The translations under genes and the position numbers were made by a program. Below, piece after piece: positions 48,954 through 60,268 of a stretch of DNA of 64,000 bases (positions within the stretch are counted from its first letter, which is position 1; every line of letters begins with the position of its first letter). A model generated the notes under the pieces. The model had not been told where the DNA came from. It saw only the letters and a program-made list of their open reading frames with translations, and did no database searches. The stretch lies in assembly GCA_007922305.1 (NCBI GenBank), contig ML677386.1, positions 7,101,802 through 7,165,801 of the forward strand. Direction: 5' to 3'. The DNA comes from Dermatemys mawii. Taxonomy: Eukaryota > Chordata > Testudines > Dermatemydidae.

Positions 48954-49387
48954 GGATATGTCTACACAGCAATTAAACATCCACAGTTGGCCTGTGTCAG
49001 CTGACTCAGGCTCATGGGACTAGGGCTCCAGGGATGTTTCACTGCTGTGTAGACTTCTGTGCCTGGGCTAGAGCCCAAGATCCAGTGCTGCACAGAGGAT
49101 TCAGGGGGCCTGGGGCAAAGCAATTTCGGGGGCCCCTTCCATAAAAAAAAGTTGCAATACTATAGTAACATGTATTCTCGTGGGGGCCCTCCTTGCCCTT
49201 CCCCCCCTCCCCCAGGCGGCTCTGCCATGATATGGGACCCTCCCGCCTCGAAGGGTCCTAGAGCTTGGGCTCCAGTCCAAGCCCAAAAGCTACACAGCAA
49301 TGAAACAGGCTCGCAGCCTGATCCCCACAAGCCCAAGTTGGCTGGCATGGGCCAGCAGCCGGTGTCTAATTGCTGTGTAGACATACC
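48954..49387. mobile_element. MITE 'gtctacac...caatta' family, copy 1, with an insertion
   Basis: GGATATGTCTACACAGCAAT and the reverse complement of the right end, GGTATGTCTACACAGCAATT, are terminal repeats. Internal arms GTTGGCCTGTGTCAGCTGAC and GTTGGCTGGCATGGGCCAGC also pair. About 49090-49205 is extra sequence (GGGGGCCCCTTCC...) absent from the copy at 58310, apparently a further insertion. Confidence 0.7.
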
Positions 49388-50645
49388 TATACAGTCCTGA
49401 ACTGAAGGTAGCTAACTGCCCTCCTCTTTAATTTAGAGATGTAGCTAATGGAGACCACAGATCCCAGCAAGCAATGCACCATTCTGATCTGAGGGCAATC
49501 AGTCAGATTAAGACAGAATGTTGCATGATGGTAAGTAATAGTCACAGTGGGTCACACCTCCATACTAAAGTCAGCCACAGGCTACTCTGTTTTTCACATA
49601 TTTGATGTGAGCTGCAGGCTCCCAAGGTGTACACAAAGCAGTACTTAGTTGAACAAATCTTGGGCATCCTAGATATGGTCCCTAATACTCTGGGTTGGGA
49701 ATTGTGCTACCTATATTGTTTTGTTGTTGTTGAGTTTACTGTTTAAAAACACACCGTTTAAAACTGAAGTTGTTGCTAAATTTGCTTTAAAGATAGTTTG
49801 ACCCCGTTCAACTAAGTTAGCCTAAACCAGTTTTAAACTATGTATAAACCAGTTTAGGTAATATAGTTTCTAGCTTCATGGAGACAGAGCCACATGGCAT
49901 ATTTCCAAACAAAACTTCATTAATTGTTAAGACTGCAAATATGATTGAAAACAGGACACACTGTACCTTTCCACACATCACTAACAATAAACAAAACACT
50001 AAGAACTATAGAAATCACAAGTGAAGGGTACATCAACCAGTCTGTCACTAACCTCAGTACTCACACTAATAAACAGAAGAATTCTTATTGATCAGTATGC
50101 AAACTACTATCCAAACAATCTTAATTCTATCCCTGTGCAAAACACAATTAACAAAATCTAAATCAAACTTATCCATCCATTACTCAACTCTTTCATAACA
50201 GCATATCAAATCTTCAATAGCTTCCTTTTATTTATAAAAGGGTTATACGCAGTCTGACCTTTTATGCATTCACAACAGTTTTCTGGGTTATTTGTGTCTG
50301 GCCGTGACTATACAATTTTATGTTTAGTGACTTTTGCTGGTATTGGGAATCTTGTCTAAAGAAACAGAAAAGGCCATTGCCTCAGAGAGCCAAAGATGTG
50401 GGAATGGGACTCGAGAGTAGAGCTGGGCAACGTTTTTCACCTCAATAATTTATTCACTGAAAAATGCAGTTTCAGGTCAACCAAAGGAATTCTTTGCAAA
50501 TTTGTGTCAAGTTCATCATAGTTTTGACTCTAACCAGAAACATAAAACTTTTTGTTAATGTTGAAAAATTTTGCTGTGACTCTCAGAGGTTTTAACAAAA
50601 GCAAGCCAAGTATCACAAAATGAGGAAGTGCCCACTTCTCTCGTA
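49388..50645. other. Intron sequence, unassigned
   Basis: A weak MITE-like stretch at 49740-49870 (TTTAAAACTGAAG..CAGTTTTAAAC) is seen; otherwise nothing recognised. Confidence 0.4.
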
Positions 50646-50649
50646 ATCT

Positions 50650-50790
50650 TTAGCTCAGCGGTTATTAACCGGCACTCACCTGGGATGTGGGAGGCCCAGG
50701 TACAGTTCCCCCCTCTGCCTGCTGTGGTGAAGGAATTTGAACTTGAGTCTACCAAACCCAGGTGAATGACTGAATTGCCACTATCAACAA
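50650..50790 (+). repeat. tRNA-derived SINE
   Basis: TTAGCTCAGCGGTTATTAAC is an A-box-like head and GGTACAGTTCC a B-box-like element about 45 nt later, within a sequence including CACCTGGGATGTGGGAGGCC and GGAATTTGAACTTGAGTCTA. The spacing suits an RNA polymerase III promoter of tRNA origin. Confidence 0.6.
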
Positions 50791-50889
50791 CAGTGGATTG
50801 CCACTGGGCAAGGGAAAGAGAGTGAGAATGAGTCTATAGCCTGGTAATTAAGATACACACCTGTACAAACTCAACAGATCACATTCCGG

Positions 50890-51180
50890 AAAACGCAACA
50901 GCTGTACTCCAGGGCCTTAGTTTATAGCATGATTTTGTAAAATGTTTTATGACATAGTTAAATCTTGTCAACACTAGCCAGGCTATAGACAGTTTAGATA
51001 GATAGGCTTTAAACAGTTCTTGTGAGCAAGACATTACCATGTACAAGAACTGTTTAAAGAGTGTTCTGGCTAACACAGTTTGATCTATAGTGACGAACAA
51101 ATCTGAGTGGACTTCATTACTGAAGTAAGAGCTGGTCTTCACACTGTTTTTATACTGTTTTGCCTATAGAAACCTATATA
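50890..51180. mobile_element. MITE-like sequence with a perfect 16-bp hairpin
   Basis: TTTAAACAGTTCTTGT (51008-51023) pairs perfectly with ACAAGAACTGTTTAAA (51043-51058) around a 19-nt loop. Outer sequences TTGTCAACACTAGCCAGGCT and GTGTTCTGGCTAACACAG are also partly inverted. Confidence 0.5.
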
Positions 51181-51709
51181 GTTAAAGATGTTCAATCCCA
51201 GAGAATGGATGCAGTTGTACTGATAGAAAGGTGCTTATTATTATGTGAGTATTACTCACATTTAGGATAAAATTAAGAGGTAGATTAAAGGAATAGAAAA
51301 ACAGTGTGGATAAGTCCGAAGTATCACATTGTCCTTTCCCTAACTGGTACAATCTAGTCTGTGGACCATACTGTATGTCCATCTACAGTTACAAGAAATT
51401 GGTCATACTAGCATTAAAAGTGAAGATTTATGCAGATAGCTGGCATAGTGTCTTTAAGAACAGCAAGTCCACATTAATTTTAGCCACCTACATTTTAAAA
51501 AATGTTGGCCTTCATTGAATACCAACTGAAATATTTTGAAATGGATGTAGAATAAGAAATAGTGAGGGGTTTTGGCAGTAACCGAGAGGAAAATGTTGTT
51601 TTTACAAAATACACCTCAGTGGGTTGTTTCTTAAATATTATCATCAATAAGTTATTTTCCTGCTTGAATGTTAAGAGGAAAATATTGTATTTCCCCTTCC
51701 ACACTCCAG

Positions 51710-51762
51710 GTAGAGGACATCGAGACCAGAGGAGACATCGAGGCCAGAGGAGAAGATTCTAG
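51710..51762 (+). CDS. FAM120B: FAM120B terminal coding exon and stop codon
   Basis: The acceptor follows a strong pyrimidine tract (TTCCCCTTCCACACTCCAG). With the single base carried from the previous exon, the frame reads GRGHRDQRRHRGQRRRF and then TAG at 51760-51762. The very basic ending with an aromatic last residue resembles the mammalian C-terminus, which I recall ending in RRY. The 3'UTR begins at 51763. Confidence 0.8.
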
Positions 51763-52162
51763 CTTGCTCCCCGGTAAATAATAGAACTACAAAGATTGTA
51801 GAAGGTTTATAGTGGGTTTGAATGAGAAGATAATATTCCTCCCACAGATAGCATCTTTACCTACAAAACCCAGGATTGAAGTGGCTTTATAGAGTGGCTG
51901 AGCCACCTGCAGCTTCCAATGATTTCACCTGAAGCTGTGGGCACTCATTATGTCCTTTCCACACTAAGATTGAGCTAACTTTATTTGGAGAATGGTTTCA
52001 CTAACTGCTGTAAAACCAGTGTCAGGGAATCTGGTTACTGCTTGGCACTATCCAATTATGGTTAAAAAACACACACATTCCCATTTATACAGGAAAGTCC
52101 AAATCAAGTTTTAATGGTGCTAAAGCACTCATATAATGTAACTATATCTTTCCAGTATAGTT

Positions 52163-52205
52163 TAAGTAACAAAGAGTCCTGTGGCACCTTAAAGACTAAC
52201 AAAAT
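52163..52205 (-). repeat. PLE tail B fragment
   Basis: AACAAAGAGTCCTGTGGCAC CTTAAAGACTAACAAAAT is tail B in reverse orientation. Confidence 0.6.
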
Positions 52206-52559
52206 ATAATTTTACATTGTAGATGAGAACTTAGTGTCCCCATTAAGAACAGTGTACAGTACATATGCTGTCAGTTCTTGACTTAGGAGGCTACTGTTGG
52301 CTATACCATACTCTTCTTACTATAGCCTGCTGAAAAAGTTGGAACATGTCATAACTTTTTTTAAACTTCACTTGTCAGTGAAACACTGGTACTTCCCTGC
52401 TGGAATGCAGTGCTGACTTATAAGTGCCACCAGCATTTCATTGTAGCTTGGGAGAGGAACAACTCTGCACATCCAGTCTATTTCTAAATCTTATGTCTGC
52501 TTCCTAAGTATTTCTGAGATGATCCTCTTCTTTCTATCCAGACAACCAAAACTCTCATA

Positions 52560-53170
52560 CAGGCCCTTATTAACTTTAGAATTAGAGTTCTTCTTCGAGT
52601 GATGGTACCTCTATTGTATTCCACTATCAGGTTACACACATGCACCATGCCCAGTGTGTAAGTTTCCCAGCTTTGAGAATTTGAAAGCAGTGTCTGTTGG
52701 TCTAGGCTTGCTCCCTGGTTCACCTTTTGCTTCTGTCCAAGGGGATAAAGGGCAGTGTGGACCAACTGTCTCTTCATTTCCTTCTCACAGCCACATGGCC
52801 TGGGTCGGAACCTCCAGTGTCCGTAGCTTTGGCTTTGTCCTCCATAATAAGAATTAGATTTAGCTTTGTGAATAATTTAAACAGTTTTTATAGTTTAGTC
52901 TTTTATAGATGTCTTAGTGGTTAGATTTAGTCTCCTTAGGGAAACCTCCTCCCTTCACCCCCGGTACGCCATTCGGGTACTAGACCATGCCCAGGAATCC
53001 AGGCTTCTAACCCTGCGCTTCCTGCCTGCGATCTTTCTCGATGAGTAACAACCACCATCGCGGCCTCTACTGCCTTAGGGAAGCCCACATTGCAGCGAGG
53101 TGCAGTATCTGCCAATTGTTTCCCAGCCATACCCGAGAAAGGCGGAACTTCCTCTCTGCAAACACTGATA
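52560..53170 (+). mobile_element. DIRS/LTR-retrotransposon-like 5' fragment
   Basis: Begins near AGTTCTTCTTCGAGTGATGG TACCTCTATTG, a start pattern of reptile LTR-type repeats. Around 53041-53165 a frame reads RGLYCLREAHIAARCSICQL and RERRNFLS, resembling the 'CL.EAH....C.IC..F' segment of reptile DIRS-like first ORFs. The rest of the element is absent. Confidence 0.4.
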
Positions 53171-53254
53171 TATTTCATTTTGTTTTACAGCACAGTTTCA
53201 GTGATGGAAATGTAAGCCATGCATGCTCACTGTAGCACTCTGTCCTCCTTTGGT

Positions 53255-53460
53255 GGTAGCCCTGCGCAACTACATTCAGGGTGCCAAATCATCATAGTAG
53301 ACAGCACCAAATCCCCATTGTTTTGTTTTTTGCTTGACAAATTTGTTTGTTGTTTTTGTTTTGATTTTTGCTTTTGTCTTTGGGGTGGAGAGAGAGAGCA
53401 CCAAAAGCATTTTCCATCCTAGGTGGCAAAATGCATAGGACCGGCCTTGACTAAGACAGC
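53255..53460. repeat. Possible small interspersed repeat
   Basis: GGTGGCAAAATGCATAGGAC CGGCCTTGACTAAG resembles the end of a common reptile non-autonomous transposon ending in 'accggccctg'. Low confidence. Confidence 0.25.
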
Positions 53461-53603
53461 TGAGGTTTTTTAGACCAGGCAGTAGAGGTTGACGCATGGA
53501 GATCCAGAGGCCCACCCAAGAGCATCAGAGTTACGTAAATCTTTTAACAACCAAATGAATTAATTTTGGACAAAGCAATTACAGTCATTACTAAATAAAT
53601 AAA

Positions 53604-55079
53604 GAATGACTGAGCACATAACAGTGCTACCAACACCATAAGGTTGTATACTGGTTAACTGATAATTCGAATACTATCCTAAAGTTGTTGGGGGTTTTTT
53701 AATTTATGGAAGAAAATGTTTGCTTCAGAGTTCACATAAACCTATTTTCTTACATTTTCCACTTGCATACCCATTCAGTGTAAAACGGTTAGAGATACTT
53801 TACTTAATTGCTGCCTTCAGGGAAAAACATTAGGTAGTAACCATAAAAATTCTTCATTAAAAATGAAGCATGCAAATTGTATCAGGAAGCAAAAATGCCT
53901 TAAGTGTCAATAACACTGTGGTCACATAGAAAATGGATGAAGAGTTAAAAACTGGTTATCTCATTGCTCGTCTGTAGCCCAATAACCTAACTGAAAATTG
54001 TCTTCATCCATGTCATCTTCAACTGCTTGATATTTTCCTTAGCTTTCTCATAATCTTTGGATTGAATTGGCTCAAGAGGATGTTTATTTAACTGATAATC
54101 ACTCTTTTCCATTTATATAATTTGGAGCCACCCTGTCTTTATTTTTGTACTGGAACATTTTCAGTACATTAAGATGTACAGTAATCTCCCTTTGCCTTAA
54201 TGAAGAGGCTATTGCAGTTAACTTGAATATGCCTTGATAATCCATATAACAAATTTTGTTGAGAAGTTTTCCACCCAAAGTTCCCTTCCTATGTTTTAGG
54301 TGTTATAAGAATTAATAATTTAGCCACTGACCATATTAAACACAGCAGGCTTTGACCTGACTCTTGATAAACAGCCATTGATTTGGAGACCGAGAATGCA
54401 TAGTTCAAGGTTCTGTCCTGTTTTCAATTCCTATCCCATTTCAATCCCTACCATTGAAGTGAAGAACAGTATTTTTTTCCAAATTGTTTATCACTGCTAT
54501 CTTCCCAAGTTCTGTGAAGCAGCATGAAAATATCTTGCTTACAGTTCTGACAGTTTTGTGTTTTTGTCATATGCATATTTAGCTACTTCCATTGCTTCCA
54601 TGTATTATTTTAGGCCCCAATCCAGCAGTAGACTTTGCAGGGTCAGTCCCTTGCACCTGCATAGAATCAGTTGCAAGACCAGGGCCTTAATGTTAATCAT
54701 TTGTATGGTAAGCTCTGGATCCAGATTATTTTCTCTTTAACTTTTGTTAGCTTTTTTAGTATCTTGTTCTTCTCTCCTTTGATGCCAGTATTTTCTTATT
54801 ATCATCATTAACACTGATTTTACTAGCAAAGCCACTGCATCTGATATCTGTTTCTTGGTTTAAATATAGGTTTGCAGATATAGTTTTTATATCAAGGATC
54901 TGTTTTGCAAATGATGATAAAAATAAATGTTTAGTTAACCTAAGCTCCCAAAGCAGTGACTAGATTCTATAGTACTTACTCTGGCACTGAAGCCAAGAGA
55001 AGTTTTGCCTAGGTAAGGATTGAATGACAGATAGTTAACTGGATTAATGGTACATAGATTTTTAAGGCCAAAAATGACC
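53604..55079. other. Unassigned AT-rich sequence
   Basis: Only a weak small MITE (54612-54690; AGGCCCCAATCCAGCAGTAG and ACCAGGGCCTTA) is suspected. No gene. Confidence 0.4.
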
Positions 55080-55082
55080 ATT

Positions 55083-55500
55083 ATGCTCATTTAGCCTAAC
55101 CGCCTGAGAAACATAGACCATAAAATTACATTCTGCATTAAAACCATAATTTCTGGCTGAGCTAGGGCATAAAGAAAAAGAGAGGGGAAAAAAAAAGTCC
55201 AGTCTTGATTTAAAGACTTCAAGAGATGGAGAATCCACCACATTCCTAGGTAAATTGTTCTACTGGTTAATTATCCTCATTGTTAAAAATGTGTGCTTTT
55301 TCCCCCAATCTGAATTTGTCTAGTTTCATCTAGAACTTGTTAAACCTTTTTCTGCTAGAATAAAGAGCTCCCTACTATCAGTAATCTCTCCACGTATTTA
55401 CTTATAAACTGTGACCAAGTTACCTCTTCATCTTTTTGCTAAGCTAAATAAAGGTAATGATCCTGTTGATACTTTTAATATCATCATACTTTTCTTCGTC
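55083..55500 (-). mobile_element. CR1 LINE 3' fragment
   Basis: Antisense blocks GGCCAAAAATGACCATTATG, GATGGAGAATCCACCACATT, TGTTAAAAATGTGTGCTTTT and CTGTGACCAAGTTACCTCTT match the copy at 33858-34523. Decayed. Confidence 0.75.
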
Positions 55501-55544
55501 TAATCCCTGAAGGAATACAGTTTCTCCTTTAAGCAGTAATGATA

Positions 55545-56580
55545 TAGCCATAGAATCATGGAAATGTAGGTCTGGTGAAAGGAACCTCAAGAGGTCATTT
55601 ACTCAGTCCTCCCGACACTGAGGATCAAGTATACCTAGACCATCCCTGTATGTATTTATGCCAGTTGGGTGTCCAGTACGACTGACAGCCTGGCCAGCAG
55701 ATAGCTGAAGGACTGGCTACAACAACATGTCTGACGTGTTGTGATTGGTGCTCTCTCTGTGAGGGCTGATGGACCAATCTATCAAGGTGATGTATTTATA
55801 GAACATCTTCATATTGCCTTTTATGTCCCTTGCTAGGTGCAACTCATTTTGTACTTTAGCCTTTCTGATTTTGTCCCTATGTGTTCTTTTGTCCTCATCT
55901 TTAGCAATTTGTCCATGTCTTCAATTTTTATAAGATTCCTTCTTCATTTTCAGGTTATTAAAGACCTCCTGATAGAGCTATATTGGCCTCTTCTTCCCAT
56001 CTTCCCTTTGCTTTGGGATAGTTTGCTATTGTGTCTTTAATGATATCTCTTAAGAAGCTCCCTGAACTCCTTTTCCCCTTAGATTTTCTTCCCATGGGAC
56101 CTTACCTACCAGTTCTCTGAATTTGTTAAAGACTGTTTTTTAAAAAAATTCATTGTACTGATTCTACTGCTCTCACTCCTTCATTTCTGTAGAATAATAA
56201 AATCTATTGTTTCATGATCACTTTCAGCCAAATGGCCTTCAATCATAAGATTCTCAACCAGTCCCTCTGTGAGTCAGAATCAAGTCTTAAATGGCAGTCC
56301 CTGATGTTATTTCCTCCCTTCTAAAACGTGACGTTGTCCCCAGCACATTCCAAAAATTCATGTACTGCTGTATGTTTTCCAACAGAACTCTGATTAGTCA
56401 AAATCCTCCATTACTACTGGGTCTTGTGTTTTGGATATTTCTGTTGTTTGCTCTAGAAATGCCTCAGCCACCTCTTCCTGATTTGGTGGTCTACGGTAGA
56501 CCCCCTCACACCATGACATCACCCCTGTTTTTTCCCCCTTTTATCTTGACCCAGAGACTTTCGGTGGGTCTGTTTTAAAG
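55545..56580 (-). mobile_element. CR1 LINE, endonuclease-region remnant plus 3' end
   Basis: On the minus strand the sequence at 56580-56400 encodes the pattern of the CR1 endonuclease (YRRPPNQ.E-like, VM.DFN-like segments; DNA CACCATGACATCACCCCTGT in antisense), followed by the linker region (CATGGGAAGAAAATC, antisense). At 55545-55640 the antisense 3' end AGAATCATGGAAATGTAGGT CTGGTG appears directly, so the reverse transcriptase is deleted. No open frame remains. Confidence 0.65.
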
Positions 56581-57237
56581 CAAAAGAAAAGATAATATCC
56601 AGTAAGTACGATAACAATGAGAGCAACATTTTCCTACAGATGTTTGAAAAATCTTTGGGAAGTTATAGAACATCCTGAATCCTTTGTTGTTGTTAATAAT
56701 ATTTATATATTAAGTCCCATAGACTGTCACTAAAATCCAGGCAATAATTCCATAAAACTGATTACCTAACATGACTTTTACATTAGTCATATAATGCTTG
56801 TTCATCTTGGAGAGACTTATGTTTCTCTTTTCCTTTCTCCAAATATTCTAGTTTATTTAAAACAATTTGAGAGAATCAAGGTAAATACTAATCAGCCATT
56901 AGATGCTTTTTTGATTACATGTGGCCTACTCATCTTCTTTTAGGAAACTCTGTATAATGTCATCACTGAAGGATGAGTAAAAATATTAAACTCATAGTCA
57001 GACTAATGATTCTACCATAGATGTCAGTAAAAACTGCCACAAGGAATCTTACATTCATCCACTCTAGTCTGTAAATACTGCAGATAGTATTTCAAGGAAA
57101 CTGCCCAGCTGTGTGCTAAAGGCCACCCAGTCCCCACCTAGAGCTCTGCTCATGGCACCACTCTGTGGATGGGTCTCTGGGTGGGAAGTGTTGGGTATGG
57201 AGTCTGGTGGGCGGGGGAGTTAGAGAGGAACGTGCTG

Positions 57238-57290
57238 TGGTTTTCAACCTGTGGCCCAGCTAACATAGTTGAGAACCACTGCACTACTGG
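57238..57290. mobile_element. Very short hAT-type remnant
   Basis: GTGGTTTTCAACCTGTGGCC faces TAGTTGAGAACCACTGCA, the two ends of a CAGTGGTTCTCAACC-type element with almost the entire body deleted. Confidence 0.45.
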
Positions 57291-57372
57291 GATTTTTAAA
57301 TCCTGTCTACTTCTTTAAGCACCTAAGTACCTTTGAAAATTTGGGTCCAAAGCCCATTTGAAAAAGAGACTA

Positions 57373-57641
57373 AGGACTTGTCTACATTTTAAAATGCTAC
57401 AATGGTGCAGCTGTGCCACTGTAGCATTACAGTGTAGGCGCTACCTATGCCAACGGGAAGGGATTCTCCCCTCGGCAGAGAAGTGATATGTAAGTCGGTG
57501 AAAGAAGTCTTCAGTCAACCTAGCACTGACTACACGGGGATTTTGGTCAGCTTAACAACTCACCTCAATGGGATAGATTTTTCATACCCCTGACTGACTT
57601 AGGTTAAATCAACCTAATTTTCTTGTACAGGCCAGGCCTTA
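57373..57641. mobile_element. MITE, Harbinger-like
   Basis: The ends GGACTTGTCTACATTTTAAA and, reverse complemented, GGCCTGGCCTGTACAAGAAA are related. Internal blocks GTAGGCGCTACCTATGCCAA and TTTTTCATACCCCTGACTGA follow a recognisable reptile family. Flanking TAA and TTA triplets are adjacent. Confidence 0.65.
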
Positions 57642-57837
57642 AGCTCCTAAGCATTTTTGAAAAATTTACCCTAAATACTCTTTGAAATTTTAAACACACT
57701 TTTATTCATTTTGTATGGCCACAGGAGCAGTTTGTCTGCTATATCTTTTCACAGCGATATTTATTATTTGAAATTGTTTACATGTTGTTGATACTTGTGT
57801 GACTTGCTTAGCCCATCACAGGCTGTTTGTATTTTAG

Positions 57838-57872
57838 ATGGCCCAGATGACTTTGTTCTTGACTGGAACTGA
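57838..57872 (+). CDS. Candidate alternative FAM120B last exon with an acidic C-terminus
   Basis: The acceptor GCTGTTTGTATTTTAG is followed by sequence that, joined in phase 1 to the exon ending at 46065, reads DGPDDFVLDWN and then TGA at 57870-57872. This would replace the basic RRRF ending. An AATAAA lies at 57929-57934 and a stronger UTR-like end at 59686. A short open stretch like this can arise by chance, so this is a hypothesis based on phase fit and the composition of the peptide. Confidence 0.3.
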
Positions 57873-59710
57873 ATGAAAAGTGATAAGACGACAAGATATG
57901 TTTTTATAAAGTACTATACATTGAATATAATAAAAATCATTTCAGTATTTCTATTGTACCAGCAAGAAAATAATGTCAAATTGAATACCCATTTTAAAAT
58001 TGATGGTGGTAAGGATTTAGTTACAACACATTGCCCTGACTTCACAGGATATTTCTAGTCCCATTTCATTTTTCTCTGATACTACTTTTTTCATTTCTAA
58101 TTTAATGTTTATAAGAGTGTGTGTTTGTGTTCTGAGGCAAATTTTGAATTATTTAATTCCCAGTACCACAGTGATGGGCACTTTACAAAAGCCTAAGGTA
58201 GACAATTATGAAATCTAATAGTAAAGGAATGTGTATAGAAACAGAGGCCACTTTTAGATTTCCTCTATCTCCTTCGTCACATAAAGTGGTAAAGACATGA
58301 GTGAGCTTAAGAATATGTCTACACTGCAATTGGACACCTGCAGCTGGCCTGTGCCAGCTGACTTGGGCTTGGGTTAAGGGCTGTTTAACTGTGCTGTAGA
58401 CATATGGACTCAGGCTGCAGCCCAAGCTCTGGGGCCCTCCCACTTCACAGTCTCAAGCCCGAATGTCTACACTGCTATTAAACAGCTCTTAGCTCGAACC
58501 TCGTCAGCCCACATCAACTGGCACAGGCCATCTGTGGGTTATTAATTGCAGTGTAGACATATCTTAAGAAGTCATTCCGAACAAGTATAGATAAATCTTT
58601 ATGCCACATATACACACATTCTATGTATGCCACATCTTTTACAGAAAAAGTGTTTTAGAAGTATTTCAGATAGCTTTAAATATAAAAAATGTTTTTTTAA
58701 AGTATCTATCTGCCTGTAAAGTCAGGTGGCTTAATTACATGAGGCTCTCTATGCAGGGCTCAAAGGGAGAGGAAAATTATAACTAAAACATTTTAGAAAT
58801 CTTTAAAAATATCCTTAAGATCACTTATGTTTTTTCTAGACACAAAACTGTTCACAGCTTTAAAGTCTCATTTTTAGATCTTTCAGAGCAAAAATGAGTG
58901 CTGTGTCCCCATTGGGAAACCTCGTATTTCCCTTTTCAGTTGTGTAATGGTCCTGTATCTACCTTTTTGCAGTATTATACATCAAACCTTAAATCGATCA
59001 TTGACTGAGAAGAAAATATTGCTCAGCCTGGGCCTTTGGCCTCTGTAGTTTTGGAGGACATTCCAAATAGGGGGAAGGGGACAAAATAAATATTTCTCTC
59101 ATAAATTCATTTTTTGTCAGCGATTTGAAGCACAACCATTGAAATGATTTTACCACGTGTGTAGAATGCTCAGAATGGTCCAACCAGATACAGATTAGTG
59201 GACAGTGCACAGGTGTGGCAGCCAGTCATGTCCCATAAATCAGTTTCTCACAGGCCTACAATTTGTCATATGGATTTCCCTATTACATCTAGGGTAATGC
59301 ATACAGAATGGGCCTATATGCTAGAGTGAATCAGTGTGTACAAATTTTTGGCATGAAGAAAATACATAAATTCTTCTTGTATCTCAAAGAATAGGTTTAT
59401 TTTTAATGTTAAGAATTATTAACAAATGAATTCCATAGCCACTGTAGAAGTTTTACTTATCTTTACGGTACATTGATTACAGATTAGTTGTTGCTAGTTT
59501 TTAGTTAATTTTTGTACTAGTTAGCTCTGTTGCTGTCACACTTTAGGCCTTGTGCAGATGCCCACTTTTGAGCGAACTATCCATCGAGTTTCTAATATCT
59601 GAATCCTCTAAACATAAATGTGCTGTCATTTGTACATAATGTGGTACTATAATTTTCTCTTGTGTATTTTTATTGTCTGAAATACAATAAATGTACTGTG
59701 ATATAAATAC
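57873..59710 (+). other. 3'UTR-like region with distal poly(A) signals
   Basis: An AT-rich stretch with little repeat content except one MITE at 58310-58563. It ends with a cluster typical of a vertebrate 3' end: TGTACATA (Pumilio-type site) at 59631-59638, a T-rich stretch, and AATAAA at 59686-59691 followed by GT-rich sequence. It could be the distal UTR of FAM120B or belong to the candidate exon at 57838. No transcript evidence is available. Confidence 0.35.
58310..58563. mobile_element. MITE 'gtctacac...caatta' family, copy 2
   Basis: AGAATATGTCTACACTGCAA and the reverse complement of the right end, GATATGTCTACACTGCAATT, bound a 254-bp element with internal CTGGCCTGTGCCAGCTGACT facing CAACTGGCACAGGCCATC. 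Flanking TTA/TTAA. It lacks the insertion found in the copy at 48954. Confidence 0.75.
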
Positions 59711-60195
59711 AAAGCTATAACACAGTTAAATAAATAATTGACAATAACCCAGCATCTTTCATTCTATTAAAAAAATGATGCTGATTTCACTTTTTTAGAA
59801 TATGACAGTATTTTTGTCTGATTTGCTTTCTGAGGATCATATGACTATGGGTGGGGCAGTCCTGCCATATTTTTCCACCAGCTATTCACTTCATTTTAAA
59901 ATATACTACCTACTGTTTATTCAAATCTTAGAAATGTGTGCTTATTCAAAGATCATTAGTTTCAGGAATTTCATTATATGCCATGGTGCTTTAAAAAAAT
60001 CTGATTGTGCGTCAGTATTTTGTAGCTATTCTTCCAGGATCTTCCAGGACTTCTAGTGGCCTCAATAAATGAAGTAGTAGTAAACTAAAATTAAACATGA
60101 ATTTAGTGGGAGCTTTTGCTGTGCTAGGATTGGGCACTTTTTAAGAATTGCCAACAAAATTTAAAGGCACTCTCTGTTGACATTTTTCTCCTTCT
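59711..60195. other. Unassigned AT-rich sequence
   Basis: Nothing recognised. Confidence 0.4.
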
Positions 60196-60268
60196 GCTGG
60201 CCAAAGCTGCTCATGGCCAAAGCTGCTAATTATCCAGATTTCTGAGCAAAAGATTATTTTCTCTTTAG

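Larger units (their letters stand above)
10481..51762 (+). other. FAM120B: FAM120B, 3' portion of the gene (six coding exons)
   Basis: The product is the constitutive coactivator of PPAR-gamma, a nuclear protein known to promote adipogenic gene expression; the family has an N-terminal XPG/PIN-like region that would lie upstream of this window. The six exons join in one open frame with phases 2/0, 0/0, 0/0, 0/1, 1/1 and 1/stop and every intron is GT-AG. Diagnostic family blocks are RAVQLGSLF, NSACGFP, MPWKMFDGKLF (exon 3) and NLKSFICKAC (exon 4), followed by an arginine/glycine/glutamine-rich tail ending RRRF. From memory the blocks fit FAM120B better than FAM120A, which has a different LFANDACGQP-type block; FAM120C is less well excluded. 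Introns are 5.1, 24.4, 4.1, 1.4 and 5.6 kb. Known mammalian synteny would put DLL1 upstream and PSMB1 downstream, but neither is seen here. Confidence 0.88.
51763..53603 (+). other. FAM120B: Likely proximal FAM120B 3'UTR up to an overlapping AATAAA pair
   Basis: This sequence follows the stop codon without another coding feature. Two overlapping AATAAA hexamers lie at 53594-53603 (AAATAAATAAAG) and are the first clear poly(A) signals after the stop. The interval contains a minus-strand PLE tail B fragment (about 52163-52205) and a DIRS/LTR-like fragment (about 52560-53170), so a transcript ending here would carry both. The true end is undetermined. Confidence 0.4.
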
